DNA of 64,000 nucleotides. Source: Aeoliella straminimaris. GTDB taxonomy: Bacteria > Planctomycetota > Planctomycetia > Pirellulales > Lacipirellulaceae. The notes beneath the pieces were generated by a model. It was not told the origin of the DNA. It saw only the letters and a list, made by a program, of their open reading frames with translations, and did not search any database. Made by a program: the position numbers and the translations under genes. Below are positions 1 through 9,195 of the stretch, piece by piece. The stretch spans positions 100,668-164,667 of the forward strand of contig NZ_JAMXLR010000076.1 of the NCBI RefSeq assembly GCF_024054565.1. Reading direction: 5' to 3'. Each line of letters starts with the position of its first letter. Position 1 is the first letter of the stretch.

Positions 1-1
1 C

Positions 2-406
2 TGGAAGCACCGATACGAGTCGATTCGCGACATGGAGAAGCATCTCGCACACTCGGGCACCAAGGTGCTCAAGTTCTTCCTGCATCTCTCTCGCGACGAA
101 CAACGCGACCGCTTCATTGCTCGCATCGACGAGCCGGAAAAGAACTGGAAGTTCAGCGAGGGCGACGTTGCCGAACGCAAGTATTGGGACGAGTACCAAC
201 AGGCCTACGAAGAAGCCATCAACGCCACGGCCACCAAGCATGCCCCCTGGTACGTCATTCCGGCCGACGACAAGAAAAACATGCGTTTGATCGTCTCCCA
301 GATCGTGCTCGAAGAACTCCAGTCGCTCGACATGCACTACCCTCAGGTTTCCGACGCCCGCCGCGCGGAACTCGAGAAGTACCGCGAGATGCTGGAGAAA
401 GATTGA
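2..406 (+). CDS. Polyphosphate kinase 2 (PPK2) family protein, 3' part only
   Basis: The window opens inside this gene; the frame is open from base 2 and the internal ATG at base 32 is not the start. The 134 visible residues match the C-terminal half of PPK2 kinases, which transfer phosphate between polyphosphate and nucleoside di- or monophosphates in the cytoplasm. Family landmarks seen are WKHRYESIRDMEKHL, the core VLKFFLHLSRDEQRDRF, KNWKFSEGDVAERKYWDEY and APWYVIPADDK. The Walker motifs lie upstream of the window, so the PPK2 class and the ADP/AMP preference cannot be judged. The end ...REMLEKD then TGA is typical of the family. Confidence 0.88.
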   Translation, partial: WKHRYESIRDMEKHLAHSGTKVLKFFLHLSRDEQRDRFIARIDEPEKNWKFSEGDVAERKYWDEYQQAYEEAINATATKHAPWYVIPADDKKNMRLIVSQIVLEELQSLDMHYPQVSDARRAELEKYREMLEKD

Positions 407-718
407 GCGTGGCGGCCCTCGCCGCCGCTATCAGGTGTGCTACCCGAGCCTCCCACGCACGCGGTAGGAGTCTTGGGAGATTGTTATCCCGAATCACGTC
501 CGTGGCCGCGATGCTCTCTGGTTCGGGCAATCTAAGCTGCTCACCGCACCCGCGCGGCGGAGCCAGAATGGTGGCAAGCAGGAGAGTCCGTGCCAACCGG
601 CTGTCTTCATGTGGCGGTTTCGCATGAAGGACCGCCAGTCGCACATGCTACCGGATGAGCAGTAGTTGTGTCATAATGTCCGAGTCGCCGGGCGACTTCT
701 GCTTGGCGTGGTTCGAAG
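407..718. other. Intergenic stretch, no feature recognised
   Basis: About 310 bases between the PPK2-like gene and the next gene. Open frames on both strands have no ribosome binding site, no family resemblance and mutually overlapping frames. No convincing terminator hairpin was found. Confidence 0.5.
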
Positions 719-1393
719 GTGCTGAGATTTGTGGGTGCGCTAATGATTGACCACTGTAGAGTTGCTGTCTTGTTGTTGTCGCTGTTGGTAGGTGTGGTGC
801 TGATGTCGCGTGCCGACTCGTCTCCTATCGACACTACCAGCGTTGGGTACACGTTTTCAGGCAGGCTGGGGCAAATTCCTCCGAGCCTCCAAGGCACGTT
901 GCACCGAAATGAAACCATTGAGGGGATGGTCGTACTGGAAGACACTCCCTTTCAGGTGGCGAGTGGATTCGCGCGGTATCAGGTTTTAGAACTGGAGTTT
1001 CATGTCCGCGACGCTCTGCAATTCCATGTGCTGTCCGAGTACTCTGATATTTCCATCATCGACGACGCCATCGTCGATGTCGTCCAACTGCATGTCGAAG
1101 TCGACGGCGCAGGGAACACCGTGCTCGTGAATGGCCCACCGGCGGTGGATGACTTTCTGATTCGCCTGCTCTACCTTACCGAACCCTTGAACAGTACGGA
1201 TCTGCAACAGGAGTTTGTCCGCCCCGCGGGGATTTTTGAGGGAATCTTGTCCTTCGAAGGCGAAAGCCAAAGCTTGCACTTCGAAGTGGATCAGTTTACG
1301 CAAGTGCCGGAACCAGGTGCCGCGTGGTTAGCTGGGGTGGGGCTGGCGCTAGTAGGCATGCGGCGACTGAGGGAGCGGGGGAAGTCTTCTTGA
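719..1393 (+). CDS. PEP-CTERM sorting domain protein, function unknown
   Basis: A 224-residue exported protein. A GTG start at 719 follows GAAG; an in-frame ATG at 743 is possible but has a poorer upstream site. Residues about 10-35 form a hydrophobic signal segment (VAVLLLSLLVGVVLM). The middle is an unassigned beta-rich region. The C-terminus has VPEPGAAW, a hydrophobic helix (LAGVGLALVGM) and a basic end (RRLRERGK). That is the PEP-CTERM signal expected to be processed by an exosortase, which is not encoded here. It stands alone in orientation with no obvious partner. The sorting signal is clear; the biochemical role is unknown. Confidence 0.8.
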   Translation: MLRFVGALMIDHCRVAVLLLSLLVGVVLMSRADSSPIDTTSVGYTFSGRLGQIPPSLQGTLHRNETIEGMVVLEDTPFQVASGFARYQVLELEFHVRDALQFHVLSEYSDISIIDDAIVDVVQLHVEVDGAGNTVLVNGPPAVDDFLIRLLYLTEPLNSTDLQQEFVRPAGIFEGILSFEGESQSLHFEVDQFTQVPEPGAAWLAGVGLALVGMRRLRERGKSS

Positions 1394-1600
1394 ATCGTCC
1401 AATGGTGGGTGGCTACACCTGCCGCAGCGGTCCGTAAGGCACGAGATATCTCATCGGCTCCAGGATTGAGTTCTGATCGGCGGTCCGCCGGTGCGGGCGC
1501 GATGCTGTCGGTAAGTTTCGCCACGCCTTGCGGCTTGTAGTACAATGGACGACTTGTGGAACCCGCGTGAATCTTCACTGTCGCACCAAACGAGTCTGCC

Positions 1601-2086
1601 ATGAGTCGATTTGCCCCTATCGCTCTTCTTTTCTGGTTGTTGACCGCCAACCTGTCGGCCCAGACGCCTGGAATCGAGGACGCCAAGGAGAAAGACGCGC
1701 CCGACAGCGGTGCCTCAGCCGGTTTCGGTTCCTTCGATTTGTTCGGCGGCAGCAACCTGACGGAGACCTCGGAGAACCTGGTTGAGGCTTCCGCATCAAT
1801 GGAGCGGTTTGGAGATTCCCTCGAAGCGGTTTCGGCGACGCTGATCGATGGGCTGGCGCGAATGAGCAGCGGGTTCGATCCACTGGGGTATCAAGGTGCG
1901 TTTCGTACGATCGCTGAGCAGACGGAAGTGATCAAAGATCAGCAAGTTCTGATCTATGAGTTGCAGCAGCGCGAAATCGACCGGCTAAAGCAGGAGAACG
2001 AGCAGCTCCGCCGACGCTTGGCGAGGCACCGCCAGCAGAAGAGGGCAGAAAGTCGCAAGACTCCGCGGCGAGGGCGGGGCCGCTAG
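1601..2086 (+). CDS. Small secreted coiled-coil protein, function unknown
   Basis: 161 residues. A signal peptide is visible (MSRFAPIALLFWLLTANLSAQ, cleavage likely after SAQ). Residues about 25-65 are Gly/Ser-rich and low complexity, then amphipathic helices follow (residues 60-100). A clear coiled coil (VLIYELQQREIDRLKQENEQ) runs into a strongly basic tail (RRRLARHRQQKRAESR). The ATG at 1601 fits the signal peptide. I do not recognise the family. It resembles periplasmic or envelope coiled-coil proteins by shape only. Confidence 0.6.
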   Translation: MSRFAPIALLFWLLTANLSAQTPGIEDAKEKDAPDSGASAGFGSFDLFGGSNLTETSENLVEASASMERFGDSLEAVSATLIDGLARMSSGFDPLGYQGAFRTIAEQTEVIKDQQVLIYELQQREIDRLKQENEQLRRRLARHRQQKRAESRKTPRRGRGR

Positions 2087-2232
2087 AGCGTTTTCCGACT
2101 TGCCTGCTGCGTATTTGCTTGTGTCCTCCTGCGGGAAGGTCTATACTGCCTCGCGCAGTCGCTGCTTATCTGCTCTCTTTTCTCTCGCTTCGGAGTTGTC
2201 CCGGCAGTCCATCTCCCCGCAGGAGTCGACTC

Positions 2233-3006
2233 ATGTGCACCTGGCGATCTCGAGTTCCAGCTACGGCCCTGACGATTCTCCTTGTTACCGCGTCGAACTC
2301 GCACGCGGACACCATTTCCGATGGCGAGTTCTTCGACTCCGATTGGACGGTGGGCGGCTACACCACCGGCGTGGGCGCCGCTGCCGGCACGTTCTTCGGT
2401 GGCAATCGCAGCGCCGGTCCGGGCGACGACGGGGGAGAGATCACCGGCAACCCGGGGGCTTATCGCCACTTTGGCCAAGTTCACGGCGGTCGCCAGAATG
2501 GCACGATGACCATCCGCACGATGCACATCTACGAGCCCCACAGCTACGACCCCTCCCCGGGGCCCCTCGCCGACTTCGACATCGCGTTCGACGCCCTGGC
2601 GTTCAGTGTGAATGCCGATGGCGGCCAGAGCCATTCGCTGAATGTGGGGCCAGCCCTGCGACAGGAGAACAACTACTTTGTCTCTCTCTCGGGCGCCGCC
2701 GGCAACTTTACGGCCTTTGACCAGTGGGAGTCGTTCGAGTTCAACAATCTGGCCGCGGGCGTCTTCGCGTACATCGGTGGCGTGAACCCGGCCCCGCAAC
2801 TCGATTTCTCGTCCACCGCCGAGCCGATTCACTTCGGCTACTATGCCTACAACGAGGGCAACTTCACGACCTACGGTCGCGGCGGCGTCGACAACTGGCA
2901 GCTTTCGATCTTGCGCGTGCCGGAGCCCAGTGCGTTGCTGTTAATGCTGGTGGGTGTGGGCCTGACGGCAGTCGTCTGGGGGAAGCGGCCCGGCTACTGC
3001 GACTAG
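2233..3006 (+). CDS. PEP-CTERM sorting domain protein
   Basis: The frame is open from 2119, but the ATG at 2233 is preceded by AGGAG (2221-2225) at good spacing and gives a sensible signal peptide (MCTWRSRVPATALTILLVTA, then SNSHAD), so I place the start there (257 residues). The body is a beta-rich extracellular domain without catalytic motifs that I recognise (DGEFFDSDWTVGG, reminiscent of planctomycete choice-of-anchor domains). The C-terminus carries VPEPSALLLMLVGVGLTAVVW plus GKRPG, a PEP-CTERM signal. The stop overlaps the convergent protease gene by four bases. Confidence 0.78.
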   Translation: MCTWRSRVPATALTILLVTASNSHADTISDGEFFDSDWTVGGYTTGVGAAAGTFFGGNRSAGPGDDGGEITGNPGAYRHFGQVHGGRQNGTMTIRTMHIYEPHSYDPSPGPLADFDIAFDALAFSVNADGGQSHSLNVGPALRQENNYFVSLSGAAGNFTAFDQWESFEFNNLAAGVFAYIGGVNPAPQLDFSSTAEPIHFGYYAYNEGNFTTYGRGGVDNWQLSILRVPEPSALLLMLVGVGLTAVVWGKRPGYCD

Positions 3007-6000
3007 TCCTCTTCCGTACGGTAGTGCGGCTTGGGGTCCTCCGGTTGCTGTGAGACCTCGACCAATAGCTGCGTAACCGCTTCGGTCAGCTGGCGGTCGA
3101 CGCCGGTGGGTAGTTCGCCTGGCTGGGGCCACAGGATCGTCCGCGGTACGGCGCCGTTCAGCTCCATGTCCTCGCCGGTGCCGACGACGAACCAGCCGCG
3201 GAACGGCATTCGCATGCGGCCGACATCCGTCACGCCAACGCTCCCCGTCGAGATCACGCCACCCGCCGTGGGTACGCCGACCAGTTTGCCGCGATCGAGC
3301 GACTTGATGGCGTGGCTGAAGATCTCGGCGTTCGAGAAACTGTTCTGGTTACACAGCACGATAATCGGCTTATGCCACGAGGCGAACACCTGCCGGTCGT
3401 GCGGGTAACCTGCCTGGCCACCGCGCGGCACCGTGATGGCGTGGCGTGGCTGCGTGAGCGACGTCAACAGCAAGTCGGTGGTCCAACCGCCGCCGTTGTC
3501 GCGGACGTCGATCACCAAACCCTCCTTGCCATGCCCGGCCGCGTAGAGCTGCCGTTCAAACTCGTTGAAGCTGGGCATGTCCATGCTGCGTATGTGCAGG
3601 TAGCCCAAGGTGTTGCCGCTCAGGTGGTCGACGCGGTCGCGACTGTCTTCCAGCCACTTGCGATACAGCAGCGATCGAGCTCGTGAGTAGCTGGTGGGGC
3701 GCACCGTGGCGGTGAGCGTTTCGTCCGCGTCGGGCTTTTTGAATTTGAGCTCCACATCGCGATCGGGCCGGCCGTTCAGGGCTTTGGTCAGGTCCATCGC
3801 CGGATCGACGGCGACACCATCGATCTCGAGCACCGTATCGCCCGCGGCAATATCCACATCCTCGCGGTCGGCAGGTCCATCGGGCAGCACGTCGCGAACC
3901 ACCAGGCCTGGGCCCTTGGAATCGGCTTCGAAACGCAGACCCAAGTGGGCGGTGCGGTCGGGGAAGTCCGGCGCGTCGTAGCGATCGGACTCGCTGGGGT
4001 AGAAGCCAAGGTGCGAGCCGTTCAACTCGCCCAGCATCAGTTGAATCACGGTACCGAACGTCTGCGCGTCCGTCGCACTGGTGGCCGCCTCGCGGTAGCG
4101 GCGGCGGATCTGGTCCCAGTTCTTACCGCCCGTGCGGGGATCGTACCAGCGGTCGCGCATGATACGCCACGCGGTGTCGAAACCGTTGGCGAAGCGGGCC
4201 GAACGGGAGTACTGCTGCACCGCCGAGAACGAATAGCGAGTGGCCTTGCCGCTGCCGTCGATCTTGGTGGGCGCGCCGCCCGAGTTCAGGAAGATGGCCT
4301 TCGCGCCCGGCGACCACACCGCCGCGCCGCCCGTTGTATCGCTGAAGAATTTTGGCGAAAGCTTCTCCGGCAGCTCAATGGTGTAGTAGCCGCGGCGGCC
4401 ATCGATCTCCGCGGTGAACGCCAGTCGCTGCTTGTCGCCCCCCAGCCAAACCAACCCGTGCTCGTCCACACCCGGCAGACTCACGCGATGCAAGCGATCT
4501 TCGATGCCCTCGAGGTCGACCACAATCGGTTCGATCTCTTCGTCGTCCTTTTTCTTGTCGTCCTCGTCTTCTTTGTCTTTCTCATCCTCCTTGTTCTCTT
4601 CGTCCTTCTCGTCCTCTTTCCCGTCGTCCGCCTCTTTCTTCTCGTCGTCTGTCTTCTTCTCCTCGGGCTTATCTTTTTTGGCCTCCTTCTTGCGCTCCTT
4701 TTCCATTTTCTTCAGCGCTTCTTCGAGCTTTCGTTCGCGGGCGGTTTGCTCGTCGAGGCGGTTTTCGAGATAGACGTAGTAGATGTCCGACTCTTCCCCC
4801 AGTCGCAGGCCGGTGAACGCCAGCACCTTACCATCGGGCGAGAACCGGGGGTGCGTGTCGTTATCGGGGTGCCGCGAGATGTTGTACGGCGGCTCGGAGC
4901 CATCGATAGGCAGCAGATAGACCTCGCTGTTGAAGTCGCTGTCCTGCTGCGAATAGGCCAACCAGCGACCATCGGGCGAGATGTCGAAATCGGGCGAGTC
5001 GAAACCTTCGATCAACCGCCGCGCGTCGCCCGACTCCAACTCGCGAATCCACAGGTCGCCCAGGCCGCGGCAGTACAGCAGGTTTTTGCCGGTAGGATCC
5101 AGCCGCAAGTGGCTTTCCACTTCGTCGTCGTCGGTCACTTGCTTGGTGGTAAACTCGGTGTTCCGCCACCAGTACTTCTCTTCGTCGTCGCGGGTGGCGG
5201 TGTAGATGTCGACTCGCGGGCCGTCGGTCGACGTGAACCACAGCGATTTGCCATCCGGGCCCCAGACGACGTCCGACTCGAAGCCGGGCGTCTCGGTCAC
5301 CTGCACCGGCTCGCGGAACTCGGTGTCCATCACCCACACATCGCCGCCGGCGACGAAGGCGATCTCCAGTCCATCGTCGCTGAAGGCGATGTCCGACGCC
5401 CGATCGAGACGACGCCGCACCAGGTCGTCGGGGATGGTCAGGTCGTCGCGGGTTTCGAGCTTGATCTGCTCGGCCGCGCCCGCCTCTTCGGCGTTCCATT
5501 GGTAGAGGTCGAACCCATGGCGGTACACCACCAGCGGCGCGTTGCGGGCCACGGTTGGCAATACGACCGAGTGCGTATCGACGTCCAGCACCTGATGCTT
5601 GGTAACCGGCTGGTCGGCTTCGCCCCCTTCGAGGACAGCCGGGGAGATTTCGGCCCGCCACAGGTCGAACCCTTCGCTGGGACCGGCCGCGTAGTAGAAC
5701 GACTTGCCATCGGGCGCCCAGGTGGGCCAGTACGATTCGATGTCGTCGTGCAGCAGCTCGACCACTTTGTTCGATTCGAGATCGAGCATCCAGACCTGCG
5801 CGGACCGGGTGCCACGATATCCCTTCCGCCACCACCGCATGCCCTCGCGGTTGAACAAAATGCGCCGGCCATCGGGCGACAGCGAGGGTTCGTCAGCCGC
5901 CATGTCGGCCAGCACTTCGTCGCCGCGGCTGCCATCGATCCACACGCGGATCAGCCGCGTCTGGTCGCGCCAATGATGATCGCGACTGCCGGTGCACAGC

Positions 6001-6368
6001 AGCGACTTGCCATCGGGAAACCAGTCGTGCACCGCGTACCCTTCGGTGTGATGCGTCACCTGTTTGGGCTCACCCCCACCGGCCGGCATCACGTACACCT
6101 GGTCGGAGCCGGTGCGATTGCTGGTGAACGCCAGCCGCTTGCCATCGGGCGAGTAGACGGGATAACTCTCGCGGGCGTCGTGCGAGGTGAGCCGCCGCGG
6201 GAACCGCTGGCCGAGTCGCAACTGCCACAAATCACCATTCCAGGCAAACGCCATCCGCTCGCCATCGGGCGACAGGGCAGGGCGGCCGGGGAGTTGCATC
6301 GTGTGGTTGGCCCACGATTCAGTGGCCAACAGCAGAAGAACGAGCGCAGCAAGGTACCTGTGGAACAT
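3003..6368 (-). CDS. Tricorn-like protease, S41 family, with WD40-like propellers and PDZ domain
   Basis: A 1121-residue exported serine protease of tricorn architecture. The signal peptide is MFHRYLAALVLLLLATESWAN. Residues about 25-310 and 315-540 contain repeated PD40 blades (LSPDGERMAFAW, YSPDGKRLAFTSNR, WFPDGKSLLC and others) that build beta-propellers. Residues about 545-612 are an unusual Lys/Glu/Asp-only stretch. The C1 region has LNGSHLGFYP near 781, with the His expected in the catalytic tetrad. A PDZ domain lies at about 805-890. The S41 core has VIDVRDNGGGW and NQNSFSNAEIF, where the nucleophilic Ser is near 1012. Tricorn enzymes degrade oligopeptides; with a signal peptide this one would act in the periplasm or on the surface. 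It converges on the PEP-CTERM gene, with overlapping stop codons. Confidence 0.9.
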   Translation of the reverse strand: MFHRYLAALVLLLLATESWANHTMQLPGRPALSPDGERMAFAWNGDLWQLRLGQRFPRRLTSHDARESYPVYSPDGKRLAFTSNRTGSDQVYVMPAGGGEPKQVTHHTEGYAVHDWFPDGKSLLCTGSRDHHWRDQTRLIRVWIDGSRGDEVLADMAADEPSLSPDGRRILFNREGMRWWRKGYRGTRSAQVWMLDLESNKVVELLHDDIESYWPTWAPDGKSFYYAAGPSEGFDLWRAEISPAVLEGGEADQPVTKHQVLDVDTHSVVLPTVARNAPLVVYRHGFDLYQWNAEEAGAAEQIKLETRDDLTIPDDLVRRRLDRASDIAFSDDGLEIAFVAGGDVWVMDTEFREPVQVTETPGFESDVVWGPDGKSLWFTSTDGPRVDIYTATRDDEEKYWWRNTEFTTKQVTDDDEVESHLRLDPTGKNLLYCRGLGDLWIRELESGDARRLIEGFDSPDFDISPDGRWLAYSQQDSDFNSEVYLLPIDGSEPPYNISRHPDNDTHPRFSPDGKVLAFTGLRLGEESDIYYVYLENRLDEQTARERKLEEALKKMEKERKKEAKKDKPEEKKTDDEKKEADDGKEDEKDEENKEDEKDKEDEDDKKKDDEEIEPIVVDLEGIEDRLHRVSLPGVDEHGLVWLGGDKQRLAFTAEIDGRRGYYTIELPEKLSPKFFSDTTGGAAVWSPGAKAIFLNSGGAPTKIDGSGKATRYSFSAVQQYSRSARFANGFDTAWRIMRDRWYDPRTGGKNWDQIRRRYREAATSATDAQTFGTVIQLMLGELNGSHLGFYPSESDRYDAPDFPDRTAHLGLRFEADSKGPGLVVRDVLPDGPADREDVDIAAGDTVLEIDGVAVDPAMDLTKALNGRPDRDVELKFKKPDADETLTATVRPTSYSRARSLLYRKWLEDSRDRVDHLSGNTLGYLHIRSMDMPSFNEFERQLYAAGHGKEGLVIDVRDNGGGWTTDLLLTSLTQPRHAITVPRGGQAGYPHDRQVFASWHKPIIVLCNQNSFSNAEIFSHAIKSLDRGKLVGVPTAGGVISTGSVGVTDVGRMRMPFRGWFVVGTGEDMELNGAVPRTILWPQPGELPTGVDRQLTEAVTQLLVEVSQQPEDPKPHYRTEED

Positions 6369-6386
6369 GGTTTCGAGCGATGCTAA

Positions 6387-6814
6387 TCAAGGTGGGATGG
6401 TTGGAGGGAGGTGAGTACCGCAGTATAACAGCCGCCGCAATGGGTGGCCACATTTGCCATGGGGACGACTTATTTCACCCTCCCGCTTGCGGGAGGGTCG
6501 CGGTCTCAGCCGCGGGGAGGGCTGCGGCCAGAACGGCCGACGCCCGGCATGGAGCCCAATCTGGATAACCTTAGTGAAAACCACTGAGCTGCGTTGGCCG
6601 AGAAAGCCTGCGATCATGGTTGGCCATGGCAATCGCGGCGTGGTATCTTGCGGACGCAGCAGACGGAATTCGATTTTCCAAGCAGCGGACAGCATGGCTG
6701 GGGTCGAGTTCCGCGAGCCCCCAGCAACGCGGTTCGGTACTCTTCATCTGGTAGTCACACCGCCTAACGGTGAGCGACCTACGCCATACATCCCCCAGCC
6801 GGCGAGCCCAACCA
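6387..6814. other. Intergenic stretch with a palindromic repeat
   Basis: About 430 bases between the protease start and the cupin gene, containing the palindromic element at 6473-6521. Open frames here have no ribosome binding site or recognisable product. The promoters for both flanking genes must lie here but I could not place them. Confidence 0.5.
6473..6521 (+). repeat. Dispersed palindromic element, copy 1
   Basis: Contains a perfect 10-bp inverted repeat (ACCCTCCCGC at 6477-6486 and its complement at 6489-6498), followed by GG-TCT-AG-C and GGGGAGGG. The same arrangement occurs in reverse orientation at 8998-9042 (TTCACCCTCCC, short spacer, GGGAGGGTCG, TCT-AG, GGGGAGGG). Sequence, order and spacing agree, so these are two copies of one repeat family. 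No T-run follows, which argues against a simple terminator. Confidence 0.7.
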
Positions 6815-7141
6815 ATGTCCGATCCGCTGTCCTACGAAGTCGAAGACTGGCAGATCGTCTCCCTGGTGCCGGGCCTCCGCGTGGTGACCTTCACGCTGAG
6901 TGAGGGCCAGTGCGTACCGTGGCACATTCACACGGAGATCACCGACAAGTTCTTCTGCCTCGAAGGAACGCTGGAGGTCGAACACCCCAAGGGCATGCCC
7001 TCGGCCGAGCTAACCGTGGGCCAAACCTACGAAGTGCTTGCCGGCGTGCCCCACCGCGCGAAGGGCAAAGACGGCGGCCGCGTGCGGTTTCTAATCGTGC
7101 AGGGCGTGGGAACGTATAACTTTGTGCCGGTGGATGTTTGA
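6815..7141 (+). CDS. Small cupin-domain protein
   Basis: 108 residues from the ATG at 6815 (MSDPLSYEVEDW). An upstream in-frame start at 6770 would add residues with no conservation. Cupin motif 1 is visible as CVPWHIHTEITDKFFCLEG, with metal-binding His residues and the final Glu-Gly. Motif 2 is VLAGVPHRAKG. The two motifs are separated by a short beta segment, giving one conserved jelly-roll barrel, probably metal-bound and cytoplasmic. Substrate and pathway cannot be read from the sequence; single-domain cupins include sugar isomerases, dioxygenases and sensors. It stands alone. Confidence 0.8.
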   Translation: MSDPLSYEVEDWQIVSLVPGLRVVTFTLSEGQCVPWHIHTEITDKFFCLEGTLEVEHPKGMPSAELTVGQTYEVLAGVPHRAKGKDGGRVRFLIVQGVGTYNFVPVDV

Positions 7142-7257
7142 GTTGGAACCAATGGCATCGGCACCAAACCAGGGATGACGGTTGTGACCTAGCCCTTTTA
7201 AGTGAGTCCACGCCCTGCCGGTAGGTCCGCCCCCAATTCAATAGCGGGCCATAGGCA

Positions 7258-8376
7258 CTACCGGCTTGTTGAGGGAGGATTCACTGGAATTAGCCTGCAA
7301 TCAAGAAGCTTTTGCTCACCATCCATTTCAACCTCGTAACACGGATGGTCGCCGTCCCAGAACACCAAGGTGCTAGCGCCTTCTAGTAAAACAGCTCCGC
7401 CACGATCAATCACGTCCAAATCCCATTCGAGCTCGTCTCGATTGACAATGGCATGCCCCAGGTGATCGAAAGGGCCGAGCTGTTCGTAGTGGAGTTCAAG
7501 AACCAGTTCGCCATTAGTATCAAGGTACCCGGATTTATCGGCTAAGTAGACTCCAGCCAGATCGTTCGAGAAACGTTCAACCCCATCAAATTGCAAGGGG
7601 AAAGCCTTGTCAATTAGGCTATCCACGAAGTACCAATCAGAGTTGGCTGTTTCCTGAACTGCGCCGTAGCCACAATGATGAGGTATCGCGGAATAGTACC
7701 AATCAGAGACGAAGCATTCATTTTCAATATCGTAGTACGAGTTAGATGCCGAATCGCTGTTGGTTGCATCACGATTGATTACGTACAAACCATCTGGAGA
7801 TGGGTATATCCAATTGTAGTCTAAGTCAAGCAGCAGTTTATCTTCCCGGATGCTGTAAATACCACAACGGTGGCTAAGATGACCTATCGTTCTCTTTGCA
7901 ATAATCCAATCGCCAACTAAGTCTACCCCGTCGATGTTGGCAAAAACAGAATCGGGCAACTTGCGATACCTTAGATCTGTTCCCAGCACAAACCATTCGA
8001 TCTTTTGGTGAGCGTGCGTCTTTACAGTGGCATGTGGCATCGGTGAGCCGTTATTGTCCGTGAAGCCGATGAAACTTTCTTCGAATATGGACTTGTCATT
8101 GATGGTGAGGATATCTGCAAGGCTCGTGACATTGCCATTTGCATCGACCAAAGCGCTTTCGCCGGTTGCCATCGTGACGGCTGCGAATCCACAAGCGAAA
8201 TAGTTCGCGTAAGAGAATTGCGGTTCTATGACCCAATCGCTGTCCCTGACGAATCCGTACCGTCCAGTTCTCTGATCACTTAGCGGATACATGCTTGTCT
8301 GATTCTGCAACTGATTAAGTGTTACCGAAGCTTTCAGTGCTCTTGTGCGATAGCCCGACGATTTTGGGCCGTTCAT
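7258..8376 (-). CDS. WG-repeat-like protein, function unknown
   Basis: 372 residues without a signal peptide or transmembrane segment. Two stretches resemble the WG (KWG) beta-repeat: GRYGFVRDSDWVIEPQFSYA with FACGFAAVTM near residue 40, and SGYLDTNGELVLELHYEQL with GPFDHLGHAIV near residue 290. Such repeats form propeller-like structures in bacterial proteins of unknown role. The first 28 residues may be non-coding, since a second Met (MYPLSDQRTGRYGF) precedes the first repeat. By eye the gene is AT-richer than its neighbours, which hints at recent acquisition. Confidence 0.62.
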   Translation of the reverse strand: MNGPKSSGYRTRALKASVTLNQLQNQTSMYPLSDQRTGRYGFVRDSDWVIEPQFSYANYFACGFAAVTMATGESALVDANGNVTSLADILTINDKSIFEESFIGFTDNNGSPMPHATVKTHAHQKIEWFVLGTDLRYRKLPDSVFANIDGVDLVGDWIIAKRTIGHLSHRCGIYSIREDKLLLDLDYNWIYPSPDGLYVINRDATNSDSASNSYYDIENECFVSDWYYSAIPHHCGYGAVQETANSDWYFVDSLIDKAFPLQFDGVERFSNDLAGVYLADKSGYLDTNGELVLELHYEQLGPFDHLGHAIVNRDELEWDLDVIDRGGAVLLEGASTLVFWDGDHPCYEVEMDGEQKLLDCRLIPVNPPSTSR

Positions 8377-9195
8377 TGCTGCTTGATCCCGATTGGAGCG
8401 TGATTCTTTGGATACTCACCAAAACAGCGATAGTAAAGATCGGGATGTCCTGCCAAGGTACCTATCATATACTGCCGTTTTCAACGTCCGAGAATGCTGC
8501 ATGCCTTTTCTCCGCCGCACCAATCTGTCGGCTCTTCAACTCTCCACCAATAATGCGCCCGAGTTCTTCGACCACGTGGCACTGTCATCGTGTATACCAC
8601 TGATTTCGTAAGTGCGGGACAATGGGTGTGCGGATTGCACTTCATGATAGTGATGCCAGTATGTCGTCAGTATACACGAGTCTGTCAATCTCTCCCTTGT
8701 TTTCGAAGTGGCACCAGTGGCATTGCGGCGTTGCATGTCCAAACACGGGCCAAGCCCGTGGCACACGGATAAGAGGAGGCCAGGCAGTCGCGCCCGGCGC
8801 TTTGGCTATCGTATTTCGCTCCTGCGGAGCTGTACTTGTTTCACGCTGTGCTGTCCGGGGATCCGTGGCAATCCGTGGCTGAATACGATTGCCGTGCTTG
8901 TAGCCTATTGGCCCCGGGAGATCCTTCAGTCGCTTAGGCTCCTTCAGGATGACATGCAGGTGGGAGCTTCTGTGGCCCGCGTCGTCTGGTAGTGCTTCCC
9001 CTCCCCGGGCCTTAGAGCCCGACCCTCCCAAGGGAGGGTGAAGATCGTTCGGTTTGGCGTATCGCCTATAGCCTATAGCCAAAAGCCCACGCCCCACTTT
9101 TCGGTCGTTTTCTTACACGAACTGTGATAGAACAAAATCGGCGAATACTGTACGCGTGAATACGTTCTGTCAACCTGGTTTTTGGGAGGTGTGCG
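8377..9195. other. Long non-coding stretch with palindromes
   Basis: About 820 bases, AT-richer than the flanks. It holds a perfect 7-bp hairpin at 8744-8760 (CACGGGC, loop CAA, GCCCGTG) and the second copy of the dispersed palindromic element at 8998-9042. The open frames present overlap each other on both strands and lack ribosome binding sites. No gene is supported. Confidence 0.5.
8998..9042 (-). repeat. Dispersed palindromic element, copy 2
   Basis: Reverse-oriented relative of the element at 6473-6521. Its core is a perfect 8-bp inverted repeat, ACCCTCCC (9022-9029) and GGGAGGGT (9032-9039). The flank CCCTCCCCGGGCCTTAGAGC matches the complement of the flank in copy 1 apart from small length differences. 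Confidence 0.7.

Noticed and set aside
4540..4720. A T/C-rich repetitive run that could be taken for a simple-sequence repeat
   Set aside because: It is the complement of Lys/Glu/Asp codons inside the protease gene, without exact repeat units.
3945..6386. An 813-codon open frame on the plus strand opposite the tricorn-like protease
   Set aside because: It lies entirely antisense to a well-supported protease, has low-complexity hydrophobic runs mirroring the K/E insert, and shows no domain or ribosome binding site.
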